This document shows, piece after piece, positions 8,636 to 19,408 of a stretch of 64,000 nucleotides of DNA; position 1 is the stretch's first letter, and each line of letters starts with the position of its first letter. A model generated the notes under the pieces. The model ran no database searches and was not told where the DNA came from. It saw nothing but the letters and a program-made list of their open reading frames with translations. The DNA is from Sipunculus nudus (taxonomy: Eukaryota; Annelida; Sipuncula; Golfingiida; Sipunculidae), in the NCBI GenBank assembly GCA_026874595.1, contig JAPPUL010000095.1:1488001-1552000 (forward strand), given 5' to 3'. The position numbers and the translations under genes were made by a program.

Positions 8636-9637
8636 TTAATCTATAGTATCTGCCCATTTTAAAGTTGGCCAATAAGCTGTTTTAATGTTCCACTCTAGCT
8701 CGAAGTTTGGGAATGAGGTGTTTGTTATCTGTTCTTGCTTAAGACCTATTCCCCAAGAGGGTCCTGCGCCTGTAATATTGCTGTAATAGAGGTTTTCTAT
8801 TGTACTTTGAGTATTGTTGCCAATAGCATTCATGCCATTATTTTGAGTTGCGTCAAATAGAGTTGTAGTATAGCATCTTGTTATAGTTGCATTTTCTGCG
8901 CTTCCAATGAGTCTTCCAAAATTGCTCGGAGTTCCTGCCTTTATTTGTCCTGCAGAGTAGCAATCTTTTAGGATAGAAGAAGGGCGAGAGTAGCCAACAA
9001 GTCCCCCAACAGTATTTTTAGCAGATATTATAAGTCCCTCAGTGTATGAGGAACGTATAGTGCCTTTATTTGTACCAACGAGTCCTCCAGCATTATTATC
9101 AGTGGCTATTATGTTATTAGTATTAGGAGCAGCTCCAAGCATTGCAAGTGCGCGTACATTTTCTATTATGCCTGTGCCTGTATTCTCTCCTGCTATGCTT
9201 CCTACGTTGTTTTGTCCTGCTATACTGTTTACACGAATAGTAAGGCGTTCTATTAATCCGCTATTGCGTCCTACAAGACCTATATAACTTTCTCCTATGC
9301 TATTAATCTTAAGGTTTTGAAGCTCTTTGTAATTACCGTCAAAGCGTCCTGTGAAAGGGTTATCTGAATCTCCTATCGGTTTAAATTCACCTACATCCAA
9401 GTTGTTTAGGAGGCAGTAAGAGCCACTTAGATTTTCTTTTATTATTTCAAGGTCAGCTACTGTCTTTATAAGTGTTGCATTTTGATCATTACAGGCTTGT
9501 GTTTTATCCTTTGTGGGATCTCCTTCAAGTATTGTTTGAGCACTATTTTTACAACTACAGCTATTAAATAAAATGGCCTGTATTCCAATAGCTATGATTA
9601 ATATTAATTTTATATAATTCCTCTTCTTAGTCTTCAT
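8636..9637 (-). CDS. GLUG-repeat lipoprotein (1)
   Basis: 333-aa predicted lipoprotein. The N-terminus has a basic start, a hydrophobic stretch and a lipobox ending FNSC (Cys27). A Ser/Thr-rich linker leads to about four GLUG-type repeats (for example AGGLVGTNKGTIRSS and VGGLVGYS). The C-terminus ends with a YWPTLKW motif shared by its two neighbours. GLUG repeats form right-handed beta-helical stalks in surface or secreted proteins of other bacteria, often adhesins or proteases, but no catalytic domain is visible here. It is the last and shortest of three tandem minus-strand paralogues (8636-13618). Exposure on the outer membrane is inferred. Confidence 0.85.
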   Translation of the reverse strand: MKTKKRNYIKLILIIAIGIQAILFNSCSCKNSAQTILEGDPTKDKTQACNDQNATLIKTVADLEIIKENLSGSYCLLNNLDVGEFKPIGDSDNPFTGRFDGNYKELQNLKINSIGESYIGLVGRNSGLIERLTIRVNSIAGQNNVGSIAGENTGTGIIENVRALAMLGAAPNTNNIIATDNNAGGLVGTNKGTIRSSYTEGLIISAKNTVGGLVGYSRPSSILKDCYSAGQIKAGTPSNFGRLIGSAENATITRCYTTTLFDATQNNGMNAIGNNTQSTIENLYYSNITGAGPSWGIGLKQEQITNTSFPNFELEWNIKTAYWPTLKWADTID

Positions 9638-10157
9638 AAATTATACTCTCATTTATTAGATTATTTTTATTTATATCTGTTAATAGACAGTACGAATTTT
9701 TAAACATCTTTTTAAACAGTATCTATTTTGATGTGTGATTTGTCCTAGTTTTAGGCTCTATCTTAAAATCTTCTTTACTTATCTTAGTTTACTTATCTTA
9801 GCTTTTCCAAGAGCATTTATGCCTTCAGTCTTCATACATCTTGCAATGAATGAACTAGCAAGTAGAAATACAAGTCCTGCTAAGATTAAGCTTGTGTTTA
9901 GATGTTTTCTCCTCATGCTATTTTATTGCCATTCCTTTTGTTTTATATAAAAAACTATATTTCCTAGTATGGCTTTTAACACATAAGAGCTTACAGTCGA
10001 TATTTTTTATAGTTCTAAGTAGGAGAGTATGGTGCTTATTATAAGATATATAAAAAGGTTTGTCTAACATTGTTAGTATTTGACAATGATAAAGAAGCTA
10101 TATACTTAATGCTCTTCTAAGCGAGAAAGGCAATAAAGAGCATTAAGAATGTGGTTA
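9638..10157. other. Spacer with 12-bp perfect inverted repeat at 10105-10147
   Basis: 520 bp between two GLUG genes with no gene. CTTAATGCTCTT at 10105-10116 is exactly complementary to AAGAGCATTAAG at 10136-10147, loop 19 nt, just after the stop of the 605-aa GLUG gene. No good T-run follows on the minus strand, so it may be a weak terminator or an mRNA 3'-end stabiliser. On the plus strand TTGACA and TATACT flank its left side but with a poor 15-bp spacer and no gene after it. Confidence 0.55.
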
Positions 10158-11975
10158 TTATGGATTATTTACTAAAGTAGGCCATGCTCCTGCGATAATC
10201 TTCCATTTTGATGTTGGTAATTGAGTCCACTTTTGTGTTGAATGAGGCTTTCCATTTCTATCTACTTTTATACTAGTTATGCCGTACTGAGGACGTACAT
10301 TTTGATTTAAGCTCTCCCTTGTGTAACATTTTGTTAGAGCGCCATTAGTAGCAAGGAGTCCTGCAAAATCTCCTTGTATCTTAGAGTATGATGTTGATGT
10401 ATCTGTGATTATACTATTAGTATAGGCGTGAGATAAGCTTGCTCCTGAAAATAGGCCTGTAAAGCCGCCTATATAATATGATCGGACTGAAGAGCCTTTG
10501 CCTTTCAGATTCCCAGTTGAATAGGCATTTGTTATTTTTGTATTGTCAGTTGATGCGCCTGCAAAGCCTCCTATGTATAGGTATCCTCTTTTATAGTCTA
10601 TATCTACAGCAGAATAGCTTTCTTCTATTGTATTATCATTATGGTTTTTACCTACAAAGCCACCTATATACGATGAGCCACTTTGCGTAGACGTAGGACT
10701 GTAGCTTCTAGAAGGATTATAGCTTTCTTTAATATCTATCTTCCCTTGTGCCTTGCTCGTTTTTATTTTTCCACCAACTTGTGAACCTACAAGTCCTCCT
10801 ATGTGGGCAGGCATGCTCCATATGAAAGTAGGTATTGAACCCATATTCCCTCCAGATACTGGTCCAGATACATTAGGATAGGCAATATTTACATATGATA
10901 CGTTAGATTTAGTAATGTCTCCGGAGTTGTGCCCAACAAGCCCTCCTATAGCATCTATATCCGAATATGTTACGTTTCTACTTATCATTTGTACATTTAC
11001 ATTGCAGTTGTTTATAGATCGCCCGCTATTCTTTCCAACAAGGCCTCCTACGTTGCCGCTGCCAATTAGAGAGTTTAGACTTAATGTTACAGTCGCTATT
11101 TCATTTGTATTGTGTCCAACAAGGCCTCCTACGTTGCCGCTACCGCTTACTTTATCTATCTTTACTGATATTAAGGATATCTTTCCCTGGTTAGAGCCAA
11201 CAAGGCCTCCTATGTTACCAGTTCCCTCTACAGATATATTTTCAACTGATAGATCTTTCATAGTGCCGAAATTCTCGCCAACAAGGCCCCCTACTAAACT
11301 ATCTGCTATATTACTTTCAGCACTTATTAAAGGTAGATTTGAGGATGAGTTAGGATGTCTTTGTAGAGCAACTCCGTTTAAATTGCCTTTATTAATTGCG
11401 GCAAACCCTCCAATGACTACTATATTTCTTGTTCCCTTCTTGGCATGTATTTTTGAGATGCTGGCTTTTGAATTTGTTATTGTACCATTATTAGTGTGTA
11501 CAAAGCCGCCTATATCGTTTGTTGAGGTAAGCTGATTGGTTATTTTTATAGATACATTAGATATCTGCCCATCGTTTTGTCTTGCAAGAGTAGCTAATGA
11601 GCCTGTAGCGTTTATTGATTCTATGTCTATATTTACGTCCTTGAATTGCCCTCTTTGGACTATGGTATCTATAAAACTATTTCCTTGTATCGTCGTTATT
11701 TTTATGGTTTTATTTTGACCATAAAAGGTGCCGGAAAACTCTCCTTTAGTCCGCCAGTCTTTAATTGTTATATCTTTTGTTAAGCAGTATGTTTCTGAAC
11801 CCATTGCTGCAAGCTCTTGGGCAGTTGATATTTTAGTTGCAGCTTCACTACTACAATCCACTGCTTGGCTTATAGAAGGATCACCTGGTATGTATAACGT
11901 ATTTAAACCCATTCCATAACATGAGAACATTGAAAATGTAACAAATAGTAATGGTAATATCTTTTTTTTAGTCAT
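10158..11975 (-). CDS. GLUG-repeat lipoprotein (2), long form
   Basis: 605-aa predicted lipoprotein: lipobox ending MFSC (Cys19), followed by YGMGLNTLYIPGDPS, a segment echoed in the third paralogue (YYDGLNTIIYPAP). About ten GLUG-type repeats follow (VGGLVGENFG, IGGLVGSNQG, VGGLVGHN, VGGLVGKNSG, IGGFVGKNH and others), spaced about 27-60 residues. The C-terminus WKIIAGAWPTLVNNP matches the tail of the paralogues, so head and tail are conserved while repeat number varies (4, 10 and 7). The DNA carries a 26-bp exact direct repeat 81 bp apart (11035 and 11116), marking a recent in-frame unit duplication. A surface or periplasmic beta-helix role is inferred; ligand unknown. Confidence 0.85.
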   Translation of the reverse strand: MTKKKILPLLFVTFSMFSCYGMGLNTLYIPGDPSISQAVDCSSEAATKISTAQELAAMGSETYCLTKDITIKDWRTKGEFSGTFYGQNKTIKITTIQGNSFIDTIVQRGQFKDVNIDIESINATGSLATLARQNDGQISNVSIKITNQLTSTNDIGGFVHTNNGTITNSKASISKIHAKKGTRNIVVIGGFAAINKGNLNGVALQRHPNSSSNLPLISAESNIADSLVGGLVGENFGTMKDLSVENISVEGTGNIGGLVGSNQGKISLISVKIDKVSGSGNVGGLVGHNTNEIATVTLSLNSLIGSGNVGGLVGKNSGRSINNCNVNVQMISRNVTYSDIDAIGGLVGHNSGDITKSNVSYVNIAYPNVSGPVSGGNMGSIPTFIWSMPAHIGGLVGSQVGGKIKTSKAQGKIDIKESYNPSRSYSPTSTQSGSSYIGGFVGKNHNDNTIEESYSAVDIDYKRGYLYIGGFAGASTDNTKITNAYSTGNLKGKGSSVRSYYIGGFTGLFSGASLSHAYTNSIITDTSTSYSKIQGDFAGLLATNGALTKCYTRESLNQNVRPQYGITSIKVDRNGKPHSTQKWTQLPTSKWKIIAGAWPTLVNNP

Positions 11976-12181
11976 AACTTTCCTCTATTGATTGTCTTTG
12001 ATCGCCACTAGTATTAACACCTACTTGGGGGGTTTAATGGCGGGGGGTTTAACTTGAGTCTTATAAAGCATAGGAGAGTTTGTTTTTACGATATGATTTT
12101 TTTTTTTAGTTTTAGGATATCAGTTTTTAGTTTTAGGATATGATTAGAAGAGGAGAGTAGTATTACTTAGGAAAGTAGCGT

Positions 12182-13618
12182 CTATTGGTGAGGATTATCT
12201 ATTAGTGTTGGTAAGTTATAATTTGAGGCTTTAGCGTATTCCCATATTGAACTTGTAAAGTCATTAGGTAAGCTTGCAGTACTTGTTAGGTCTTGTGATA
12301 TTATGTCGGTGTTTGTTCCTACTCCGATTATTTGAAGCTGAGGGTTTGATACAAGATGACTGAATACATTTGTCATACTGGTATCTTGCGTATTTATTTT
12401 TCCTATAACGTTACCTATATTATTACTATTTGATGCACTTGTAAAAGCAGCATAAGATTCTGTAATTGTACCTTTATAGAAATATCCAACTAAGCCACCA
12501 GCAAGTAGACTGTTAGATATCTTGGCATTGAAATTTGTATTTGAGGCATAAGAATATAGTATAGTTCCTTCTGTATTATATCCAACCAGCCCTCCTGCAT
12601 GTATTTGTGCTGCACTATCTACATCATATAATTCAATAATAGGCTTATTAGCGTATGATTTTTCTATCTTGTTGTTATTTAGCCCAACAAGTCCTCCTAT
12701 ATTTACATTTTTGGTTAGTGTTGCTTGTTGTATAGGTTTTATATTTGTTTTAGAGGCTGATAGTATAATAGAGCCTTGATTTGCTCCTGCTATACCACCT
12801 ACGTTTTCTATTTCAAACCCAAATTCAATCTCAGTATTTATTACTTTGCATTTTATTATAGAGCCTTTGTTCTCTCCTGCTATTGCGCCTAGGTGGCCTT
12901 TGCCTCGGTTAACGATAGCAGTATTGCCTATAGAGGAGTTTTCTATTACCCCATTATTCTCATTAATGGAAACAAGACCTCCAACATCATTATCAGAAGA
13001 GCCTCCCTTACTGACAACTTTTATATTCGAAGTTATATTTTCTATATGATTAGCATTAATGGAAACAAGTCCTCCGACATAGCCAGTTCCACTTAATTGT
13101 CCATTGCCAACTAGTCTTATATCCTTTATTTTCCCCTCGTTTTTAAATCCGAGTAAAGCAGTATTGCTATTTGACTCAATTAAAGCATTAACAGCAATAG
13201 ATATACTTTCTATATTACCACTTGAGTCTATAACATTTATTAGAGGGATGTAATTAGTAGTAGTTCCTGTATTAATGGTTAAAGTTTTGCTGTTTCCATA
13301 AAGATGTCCACTAAACTTAGGAATTTGTTTCCATGTGCTTATGTCAATTACTATATCAGCTACTAAACAATGATTTAGATTATTTTGTAGAGCGTCATTA
13401 AGTTCTATTTGGTTCTTTACCGTGGTGTAGCTTGAATAGGGGGCTTTACATGAGTCATTTGTTTCGATTTTAGGTGGGGCTGGGTATATTATAGTGTTAA
13501 GACCATCATAATAGCAGCTTACAAGTAATAAGCTGGTTATATATACTACTATAAATATATATAATATATTTAATATATTCCTCATATTAGTAAAAGCTAT
13601 CCCTAGCTTTTTTAACAC
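12182..13618 (-). CDS. GLUG-repeat lipoprotein (3)
   Basis: 478-aa paralogue of the two downstream genes. After a basic N-terminus and a long hydrophobic segment, the lipobox ends LVSC (Cys35). About seven repeats follow, including diverged VGGLVSIN units, VGGIAGANQG, IGGLVGLNNN and AGGLVGYN. The tail NLPTLIDNP matches the shared C-terminal motif. It is rich in Asn, Ser and Ile. The 206-bp gap to the next gene holds a duplicated TTTTTAGTTTTAGGATAT unit (about 12099-12140), and 54 bp separate it from carB, with a run of 13 A (plus strand) that would give a T-run after carB. Confidence 0.85.
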   Translation of the reverse strand: MLKKLGIAFTNMRNILNILYIFIVVYITSLLLVSCYYDGLNTIIYPAPPKIETNDSCKAPYSSYTTVKNQIELNDALQNNLNHCLVADIVIDISTWKQIPKFSGHLYGNSKTLTINTGTTTNYIPLINVIDSSGNIESISIAVNALIESNSNTALLGFKNEGKIKDIRLVGNGQLSGTGYVGGLVSINANHIENITSNIKVVSKGGSSDNDVGGLVSINENNGVIENSSIGNTAIVNRGKGHLGAIAGENKGSIIKCKVINTEIEFGFEIENVGGIAGANQGSIILSASKTNIKPIQQATLTKNVNIGGLVGLNNNKIEKSYANKPIIELYDVDSAAQIHAGGLVGYNTEGTILYSYASNTNFNAKISNSLLAGGLVGYFYKGTITESYAAFTSASNSNNIGNVIGKINTQDTSMTNVFSHLVSNPQLQIIGVGTNTDIISQDLTSTASLPNDFTSSIWEYAKASNYNLPTLIDNPHQ

Positions 13619-13672
13619 AGTAGTTACAATTTGGAGTTTAAAAAAAAAAAAAGTAAGTATACTTGTTTTAAG

Positions 13673-16600
13673 TTATTGAAATAACTCTTGTAATGGAGTT
13701 ACACTAAGCTGTTCATCTTTCATCTTTTCTATGCCGCTAACTAATGCACTAAATCCTCGTGCTGTTGTTATTAATGGTATATTGTATTTTATAGCAGCCT
13801 TTCTTATGTATTGACCATCTTTTACATCTTTTTGGCTTACGGGGCTATTAACTATTAAGTTTATACTATCGTTTATTAATAGGTCTATTAGATTAGGCCG
13901 TCCTTCGTCTAATTTATTTGTTTGTTCTGATGGTATATTATGAGTTGCTAAGTAAGTTTTTGTTCCTTCTGTTGCATATATTTTAAAACCTAGTTTATAA
14001 AGCTTTTTAATGTCATCTAAGATACGTTCTTTCATTAGCTTGCCAACGCTTATAAAAATATTACCGTGACTTGGGAAGTTCATATTAAGACTTATTTGAG
14101 ATTTTGCAAATGCTTTGCCAAAATGTTTATCTATACCCATTACCTCGCCTGTTGAACGCATCTCAGGACCTAGTATTGCATCCTCTTCAGGGAATTTGTT
14201 AAATGGTAAGACTGCCTCTTTTACTGCTATGTAGTTTGTTTTTGGTTTTTTTATTTTAAGATCTTTTATTCTTTTACCAAGTATAACATAACATGCAATC
14301 TTTGCCCAGGCAACACCTTTGGCTTTACTTACAAATGGTATAGTACGTGAGCCTCTTGGGTTTGCTTCTATTATATATATCTTATCTTCTTTTAATGCGT
14401 ATTGTATATTTATAAAACCTTTTACACTAAGAGCGTTTGCTATTTTATGCGTTTGCTCTTTAAGCTCTTTTAGGCACTTTTCATTTATATTTACAGGAGG
14501 TAATATACAAGCGCTGTCGCCTGAGTGAATACCTGCCTCTTCAATATGTTCCATTATTCCGCATATTATAGTATCATAACCGTCTGATATGGCATCTATA
14601 TCCAATTCTATAGCATTTTGTAAGAACTTGTCTATTAAAATCGGAAAGCCTATATCCTCCTTTATTATTTGTTTTGTATAGCCTTCAAGTTGTTCCTGGC
14701 TATATACAATCTCCATTGCCCGACCTCCTAGTACGTATGAGGGCCTTATTACCAGAGGGTAGGATATGGTGTTTGCCTTTTTTAGTAACTCGTCTTTGCT
14801 AAATGCTATATCATTTATTGGCTGCAATAGTTTAAGTTTTTGTAATAAGCCTTTAAAGCGGTTTCGGTCTTCAGTTTCCTTTATTGACTCTGTTGAGGTT
14901 CCGAATATATTTATCCCGTAACCCTCAAGCTCGTTTGATAAGTTTAAAGGTGTTTGACCGCCAAGCTGGACTATTACTCCTTGTGGCTTTTCTCTTTCGT
15001 ATATATTTAAAATGTCTTCTGTGGTTAGGGGTTCAAAATATAATGTGTCTGAGGTGTCGTAGTCGGTTGATACGGTTTCGGGATTTGAGTTTACCATTAT
15101 ACTGCCATAACCTGCCTCTCTTAAGGCATAGGATGCTTGCACACAAAGATAGTCAAACTCAACTCCTTGTCCTATTCGGTTTGGGCCACTTCCTATTATC
15201 AAAACCTTTTTATCTGCTATCTTTGTATTTAAGTATTCATCCTCTTCTTCGTAGCATGAATAAAAGTATGGAGTATATGATTCAAACTCGCCTGCGCATG
15301 TGTCTACTACCTTATAGGTAGGTATTATTCCAAGCTCTTTTCGATACTTCCGAACCTCCTTCTCACTTGAGTTTGTATAATCTGAGATTTGTTTGTCGGA
15401 AAAGCCTTTTCGTTTTGCCTCACGCATTAACTCTTTTGTATAATTAAAAAGCGGTTTATAAAGCTTTGTCTCAAACTCATCAAGTCCCTTAAGCTGATTC
15501 AAAAACCATAAATCTATCTTACTATACTCATATATCTCTTCTTTACTAAAACCTATTCCAAATGCGTCCTTTATATAAAATATTCTATCTGGGTCTGCAA
15601 AGCTAAGTAATGGGATAAGCTCCTCCCGCAAACTCTTTTTCTCATCCTCGCTATAGTCCTTAAGTTTATCAAAAAGCTTATTTACAAACCCGCTTTTACC
15701 ATTTTCAAGTGAGCGAATAGCCTTTTGAAAACTTTCTTTAAAAGTACGGCCAATTGCCATAACCTCGCCAACAGACTTCATTTGTATTGATAACTTATTA
15801 CTTGCATTTGGAAACTTTTCGAATGACCATCTTGGTATTTTAACAACGCAGTAATCTAGAGTTGGCTCAAATGCTGCTTTCGTTTTTTTTGTTATGTCAT
15901 TATAAAGTTCGTCGAGAGTATATCCAACAGCGAGTTTGGCGGCTATTTTAGCAATAGGAAAACCTGTTGCTTTTGAGGCAAGTGCACTTGACCTTGAAAC
16001 ACGAGGGTTCATCTCAATGACTATTACTCTGCCATCTTTTGGATTTATGGCAAATTGTATATTAGAACCCCCAGTATCAACGCCTATTGCCCTTATGATT
16101 TTTATGCTATAGTTTCTTAGCTTTTGATACTCTTTGTCAGACAAGGTTTGTTGTGGGGCAACCGTTATACTATCACCAGTATGGATGCCCATAGCATCAA
16201 AGTTCTCTATAGAACAGATTATTACCACATTGTCTGCTTTGTCTCGCATTACCTCAAGCTCATATTCCTTCCATCCAACAACTGACTCCTCAATCAATAT
16301 CTCACTTACCGGACTTTCGTAAAGACCTCGTTTGGCAAGTAGTGCAAACTCCTCTTTGTTATATGCTATACTGCCTCCTGTTCCGCCCAGTGTGAAAGAC
16401 GGTCTTATCACCAGCGGATAGCCTATTTCCTTTGATATTCTAAAACCTTCATCTAAGCTCTTTGCAGTTGAGCTTTTAGGAGTTGGGATGCCTATTTTTG
16501 TCATTTGGCTTTTAAATTTGTTTCTATCTTCGGCTTTCTCAATTGAGTCTATATTTACGCCTATCATTTCCACGTTATACTTTTCAAGTACTTTGCTTTT

Positions 16601-16909
16601 AGCAAGTTCTAAAGCGTTGTTTAGAGCTGTTTGGCCGCCTAATGTTGGTAGTAGGGCATCTGGTCTTTCTTTTGCAATCACTTTTTCTATAATCTCTTTA
16701 TTAATTGGTTCTATGTAGGTTGCATCCGCCATATTAGGATCTGTCATTATGGTTGCGGGATTTGAATTTATAAGTACGACCCGATAACCTTCCTCACGAA
16801 GAGCCTTACAAGCTTGTGAACCTGAATAATCAAATTCACACGCTTGTCCTATCACAATAGGACCAGCCCCTATTATTAGTATAGATTTAATATCAGTGCG
16901 TTTTGGCAT
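13673..16909 (-). CDS. carB: Carbamoyl-phosphate synthase large subunit
   Basis: 1078 aa, the usual full length. It makes carbamoyl phosphate for pyrimidines and arginine from ammonia channelled from CarA. Two homologous halves are visible: carboxyphosphate domain ([50 protein letters not shown]), oligomerisation region about 400-550, carbamoyl-phosphate domain ([49 protein letters not shown]), and an MGS-like allosteric domain about 935-1078. The ATG follows AAGGGAAAG. carA is not in the window. It may share a transcript with the GLUG genes downstream, but the spacing and the T-run between them argue for a break. Confidence 0.98.
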   Translation of the reverse strand: MPKRTDIKSILIIGAGPIVIGQACEFDYSGSQACKALREEGYRVVLINSNPATIMTDPNMADATYIEPINKEIIEKVIAKERPDALLPTLGGQTALNNALELAKSKVLEKYNVEMIGVNIDSIEKAEDRNKFKSQMTKIGIPTPKSSTAKSLDEGFRISKEIGYPLVIRPSFTLGGTGGSIAYNKEEFALLAKRGLYESPVSEILIEESVVGWKEYELEVMRDKADNVVIICSIENFDAMGIHTGDSITVAPQQTLSDKEYQKLRNYSIKIIRAIGVDTGGSNIQFAINPKDGRVIVIEMNPRVSRSSALASKATGFPIAKIAAKLAVGYTLDELYNDITKKTKAAFEPTLDYCVVKIPRWSFEKFPNASNKLSIQMKSVGEVMAIGRTFKESFQKAIRSLENGKSGFVNKLFDKLKDYSEDEKKSLREELIPLLSFADPDRIFYIKDAFGIGFSKEEIYEYSKIDLWFLNQLKGLDEFETKLYKPLFNYTKELMREAKRKGFSDKQISDYTNSSEKEVRKYRKELGIIPTYKVVDTCAGEFESYTPYFYSCYEEEDEYLNTKIADKKVLIIGSGPNRIGQGVEFDYLCVQASYALREAGYGSIMVNSNPETVSTDYDTSDTLYFEPLTTEDILNIYEREKPQGVIVQLGGQTPLNLSNELEGYGINIFGTSTESIKETEDRNRFKGLLQKLKLLQPINDIAFSKDELLKKANTISYPLVIRPSYVLGGRAMEIVYSQEQLEGYTKQIIKEDIGFPILIDKFLQNAIELDIDAISDGYDTIICGIMEHIEEAGIHSGDSACILPPVNINEKCLKELKEQTHKIANALSVKGFINIQYALKEDKIYIIEANPRGSRTIPFVSKAKGVAWAKIACYVILGKRIKDLKIKKPKTNYIAVKEAVLPFNKFPEEDAILGPEMRSTGEVMGIDKHFGKAFAKSQISLNMNFPSHGNIFISVGKLMKERILDDIKKLYKLGFKIYATEGTKTYLATHNIPSEQTNKLDEGRPNLIDLLINDSINLIVNSPVSQKDVKDGQYIRKAAIKYNIPLITTARGFSALVSGIEKMKDEQLSVTPLQELFQ

Positions 16910-17044
16910 TTTCTTTCCCTTAATACATAGCTTTTAAATACATTGTTTTAGATGTACATATTAATCTAATAAAGTTCATGAAAGTATAAACTGATAAACC
17001 TTTTTTAACTTTTTTTTTATAGTGCTTTGTCTTTTAGAGAGTAT

Positions 17045-18286
17045 TTAGGTAGATGTTCTAATTAAGTTAAGAGCAAAGAAGGCGGCTTTTTTACGTATTA
17101 ACTGTCTATCACCTTGGAAGTGCATAAACTTTGAAATAATAGTATTATCTTTTTTTATAAGAGCAAAAAAGACGCTTCCGATCTCTTTTTGTGTATCGTC
17201 TGCTCCAGGCCCTGCTATGCCTGTTATAGCAACGCAAATATCGCTTTGTAAAATCTTTTTACCATTTTTGGCAAGCTCAATTGCAACTTCGCTACTAACC
17301 GCACCATGTTTTACTAAAATGTCTTTATCAACTTTAACAACTTGTTCTTTTATCTCATTTGAGTAAGCAACAATACAGCCTTTAAAAAAGGAAGAGCTTC
17401 CAGGATAGTCTGTAAGATAGGCTCCAGCAAGCCCTCCTGTACAGGATTCTATGGTTGATACGGTAAGCTTTTTTGCAGTTAGGATTTTATGTAAATTGCT
17501 TTGCATAGTCTCTTGGTCAAAGGCATAAATGTGTTTACCAAGCTCTTTACAACACGCTGACTTTATTATGGCAAGTTTATCAAAAGAAGATTTAGAAAGG
17601 GTATTAGAAAGGCTATTAGAGTTAGAATATATTTTTATACGAACACCATCAAATGCTGCTGTGATTTCAAAAGATATGTCTTTAAAGCCTTTAATTATCT
17701 TATCTTTGATTATGTTATTAAGAGTAGATTCGCCAATGCCAAATGTTTTTACAACAAGGCGTCTTCTATTTATGGGACTTCCTTTAATTAAAGGTATAAT
17801 ATTGTTTTCAAACATATGCTTCATTTCAAAAGGAACACCGGGCATAGCAAAGATATGTGAATTCTCATGTACTATATAAATGCCCTGAGCAGTACCTCTA
17901 TCGTTTTCAATAATGGTTGTATTTAAGGGGAAGAATACTTGACGTTCTTGAGTTTTGGAAATGGTTTTAGTATTCAACTTTTGTTTAAGCTTTGTAAGTT
18001 CAGGATGGCTTTTAACAAGTTTTTTATTTATGGCAAGGGCAATGGCATTTCGAGTAATATCATCTTCAGTAGGCCCAAGTCCACCTGTTATAAATATATA
18101 GTTAACGTTTTGTTTTATACTTTGAATAATCTCATTTTTAATATTTTGGACTTTGTCGGGAAGAATAGCTATTTTCATAGTGGGTATAGATATAAGAGAT
18201 AGCCTTTCTTGTAAGTATGAAGAAATGGTATCGCTTATGTCTCCATTTAGGAGCTCATTTCCAATTATAAAGATGTGGCACTGCAT
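17045..18286 (-). CDS. cinA: CinA-family NMN deamidase / competence-damage protein
   Basis: 413-aa two-domain CinA. The N-terminal molybdopterin-binding-like (COG1058) domain at about 1-170 shows IFIIGNELLNGDISDT, FITGGLGPTEDDITR and AMPGVPFEMKHMFE. The C-terminal amidase (PncC) domain at about 250-410 shows TVSTIESCTGGLAGAYLTDYPG and ITGIAGPGADD. PncC recycles nicotinamide mononucleotide, and the N-terminal domain acts as an ADP-ribose pyrophosphatase in studied members. It is monocistronic and divergent from the ArsS-like gene. The coding strand is Asn/Ile/Ser-heavy compared with plus-strand genes nearby. Confidence 0.95.
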   Translation of the reverse strand: MQCHIFIIGNELLNGDISDTISSYLQERLSLISIPTMKIAILPDKVQNIKNEIIQSIKQNVNYIFITGGLGPTEDDITRNAIALAINKKLVKSHPELTKLKQKLNTKTISKTQERQVFFPLNTTIIENDRGTAQGIYIVHENSHIFAMPGVPFEMKHMFENNIIPLIKGSPINRRRLVVKTFGIGESTLNNIIKDKIIKGFKDISFEITAAFDGVRIKIYSNSNSLSNTLSKSSFDKLAIIKSACCKELGKHIYAFDQETMQSNLHKILTAKKLTVSTIESCTGGLAGAYLTDYPGSSSFFKGCIVAYSNEIKEQVVKVDKDILVKHGAVSSEVAIELAKNGKKILQSDICVAITGIAGPGADDTQKEIGSVFFALIKKDNTIISKFMHFQGDRQLIRKKAAFFALNLIRTST

Positions 18287-18433
18287 ATTCTTACAAATGA
18301 GAGTAGTTATAAGATATTATGATTAAAGACAAACTATGTCATTAAACAGCATAAATATAATATATTTATTTATAATGTTTTATAAAAAGCATACCATATA
18401 AGTTAAATTTATTTTAGGAGGTTTTTATAAGCT

Positions 18434-19408
18434 ATGACAAAGACGAGATTTGCTGAAATTGTTGGGAGTCAGATGAGTAAGGATAAGGTGAGCACATTAC
18501 AATTAAATCTTGGTAGAAAATGTAATCAAAGGTGCTTTCACTGTCATATAGAAGCTGGTCCGGATAGAGAAGAAGAGATAAGTAAGGAAGTAAAAGACAA
18601 GATAATTGAGGTTATACGTTCTTTTAAACAAATAGAGTTAATAGACATAACAGGGGGTGCACCTGAGAGTCATTTTGGTTTTAGGGATATAGTTAAGGAA
18701 GCGAAGATAAATAATAAGCGAGTAATAGTGCGTTCTAATCTCACTATCTTTTTCGAGGAAGGGTATAGAGATTTGCCAGAGTTTTTTGAGGCTTATGGAG
18801 TTGAGGTAGTAGCAAGCATGCCCTGCTATCTGCGTGAAAATGTAGATGCTATGAGGGGCAAAGGGGTTTATGATAAGAGTATAGAGGGCTTAAAGCTATT
18901 AAATATGAGGGGTTATGGTAGTAAATTAGTTTTAAATTTAGTATATAACCCAGCCATGCCAAGTGATAACAACTTTGCTCTTGCCCCGGCACAAGAGGGC
19001 TTAGAATCTGATTATAAGAAACGTCTTAAGGCTGATTTTTCAATAGATTTCAATTCATTATATGTCTTTAATAATGTATTACTAGGCAGGTATGAGAAGT
19101 ATCTTAGAAAGAAGAACTTGGACGAGGAGTATCTTAATTTTCTTGAATCCCACTTTAATAAATCGACATTACCCCATTTGATGTGTAAGAAGCAGTTATC
19201 GATAAATTATGAAGGCAAGTTGTTTGATTGTGATTTTAACTTAATATCAAAAGTGCATTGTAAAGGAGAAGAAGGGCAAATACTAACAATAGATGATGTA
19301 CTAAAGCATAAAAGCGTAGATATAGTAAAAGGAATAGAGGTAAGAGATTACTGTTTTGCCTGTACAGCGGGAGCAGGTTCAAGTTGTTCAGGAGCCTTAT
19401 TCAAATAA
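18434..19408 (+). CDS. ArsS-like radical SAM protein
   Basis: 324 aa. The radical SAM cluster motif C30-x3-C34-x2-C37 lies in LGRKCNQRCFHCHIEAGPDR. Further family segments are IDITGGAPESHFGFR, LVYNPAMP, FNSLYVFNNVLLGRYEKYL, the YEGKLFDCDFN segment and the terminal CFACTAGAGSSCSGALF, hallmark of the arsenosugar-biosynthesis ArsS family (DUF3641 C-terminal domain; some members carry selenocysteine, here none is seen). ArsS is known to build the 5'-deoxyadenosyl arsenosugar backbone in some organisms, but many homologues lie outside ars loci. No arsenic genes are near, so the substrate is open. An AGGAGG box lies upstream of the ATG. Confidence 0.85.
   Translation: MTKTRFAEIVGSQMSKDKVSTLQLNLGRKCNQRCFHCHIEAGPDREEEISKEVKDKIIEVIRSFKQIELIDITGGAPESHFGFRDIVKEAKINNKRVIVRSNLTIFFEEGYRDLPEFFEAYGVEVVASMPCYLRENVDAMRGKGVYDKSIEGLKLLNMRGYGSKLVLNLVYNPAMPSDNNFALAPAQEGLESDYKKRLKADFSIDFNSLYVFNNVLLGRYEKYLRKKNLDEEYLNFLESHFNKSTLPHLMCKKQLSINYEGKLFDCDFNLISKVHCKGEEGQILTIDDVLKHKSVDIVKGIEVRDYCFACTAGAGSSCSGALFK

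Noticed and set aside
10080-10147. Possible small RNA: TTGACA and TATACT followed by a 12-bp inverted repeat
   Set aside because: The promoter spacer is 15 bp and no T-run follows the hairpin; more likely a 3' structure of the minus-strand GLUG gene.
10915-11535. Long plus-strand reading frame (206 codons) over the GLUG gene
   Set aside because: It is the antisense of a repeat-rich lipoprotein gene, with low-complexity Pro/Thr-rich translation and no ribosome site; the minus-strand protein has signal peptide and repeats.
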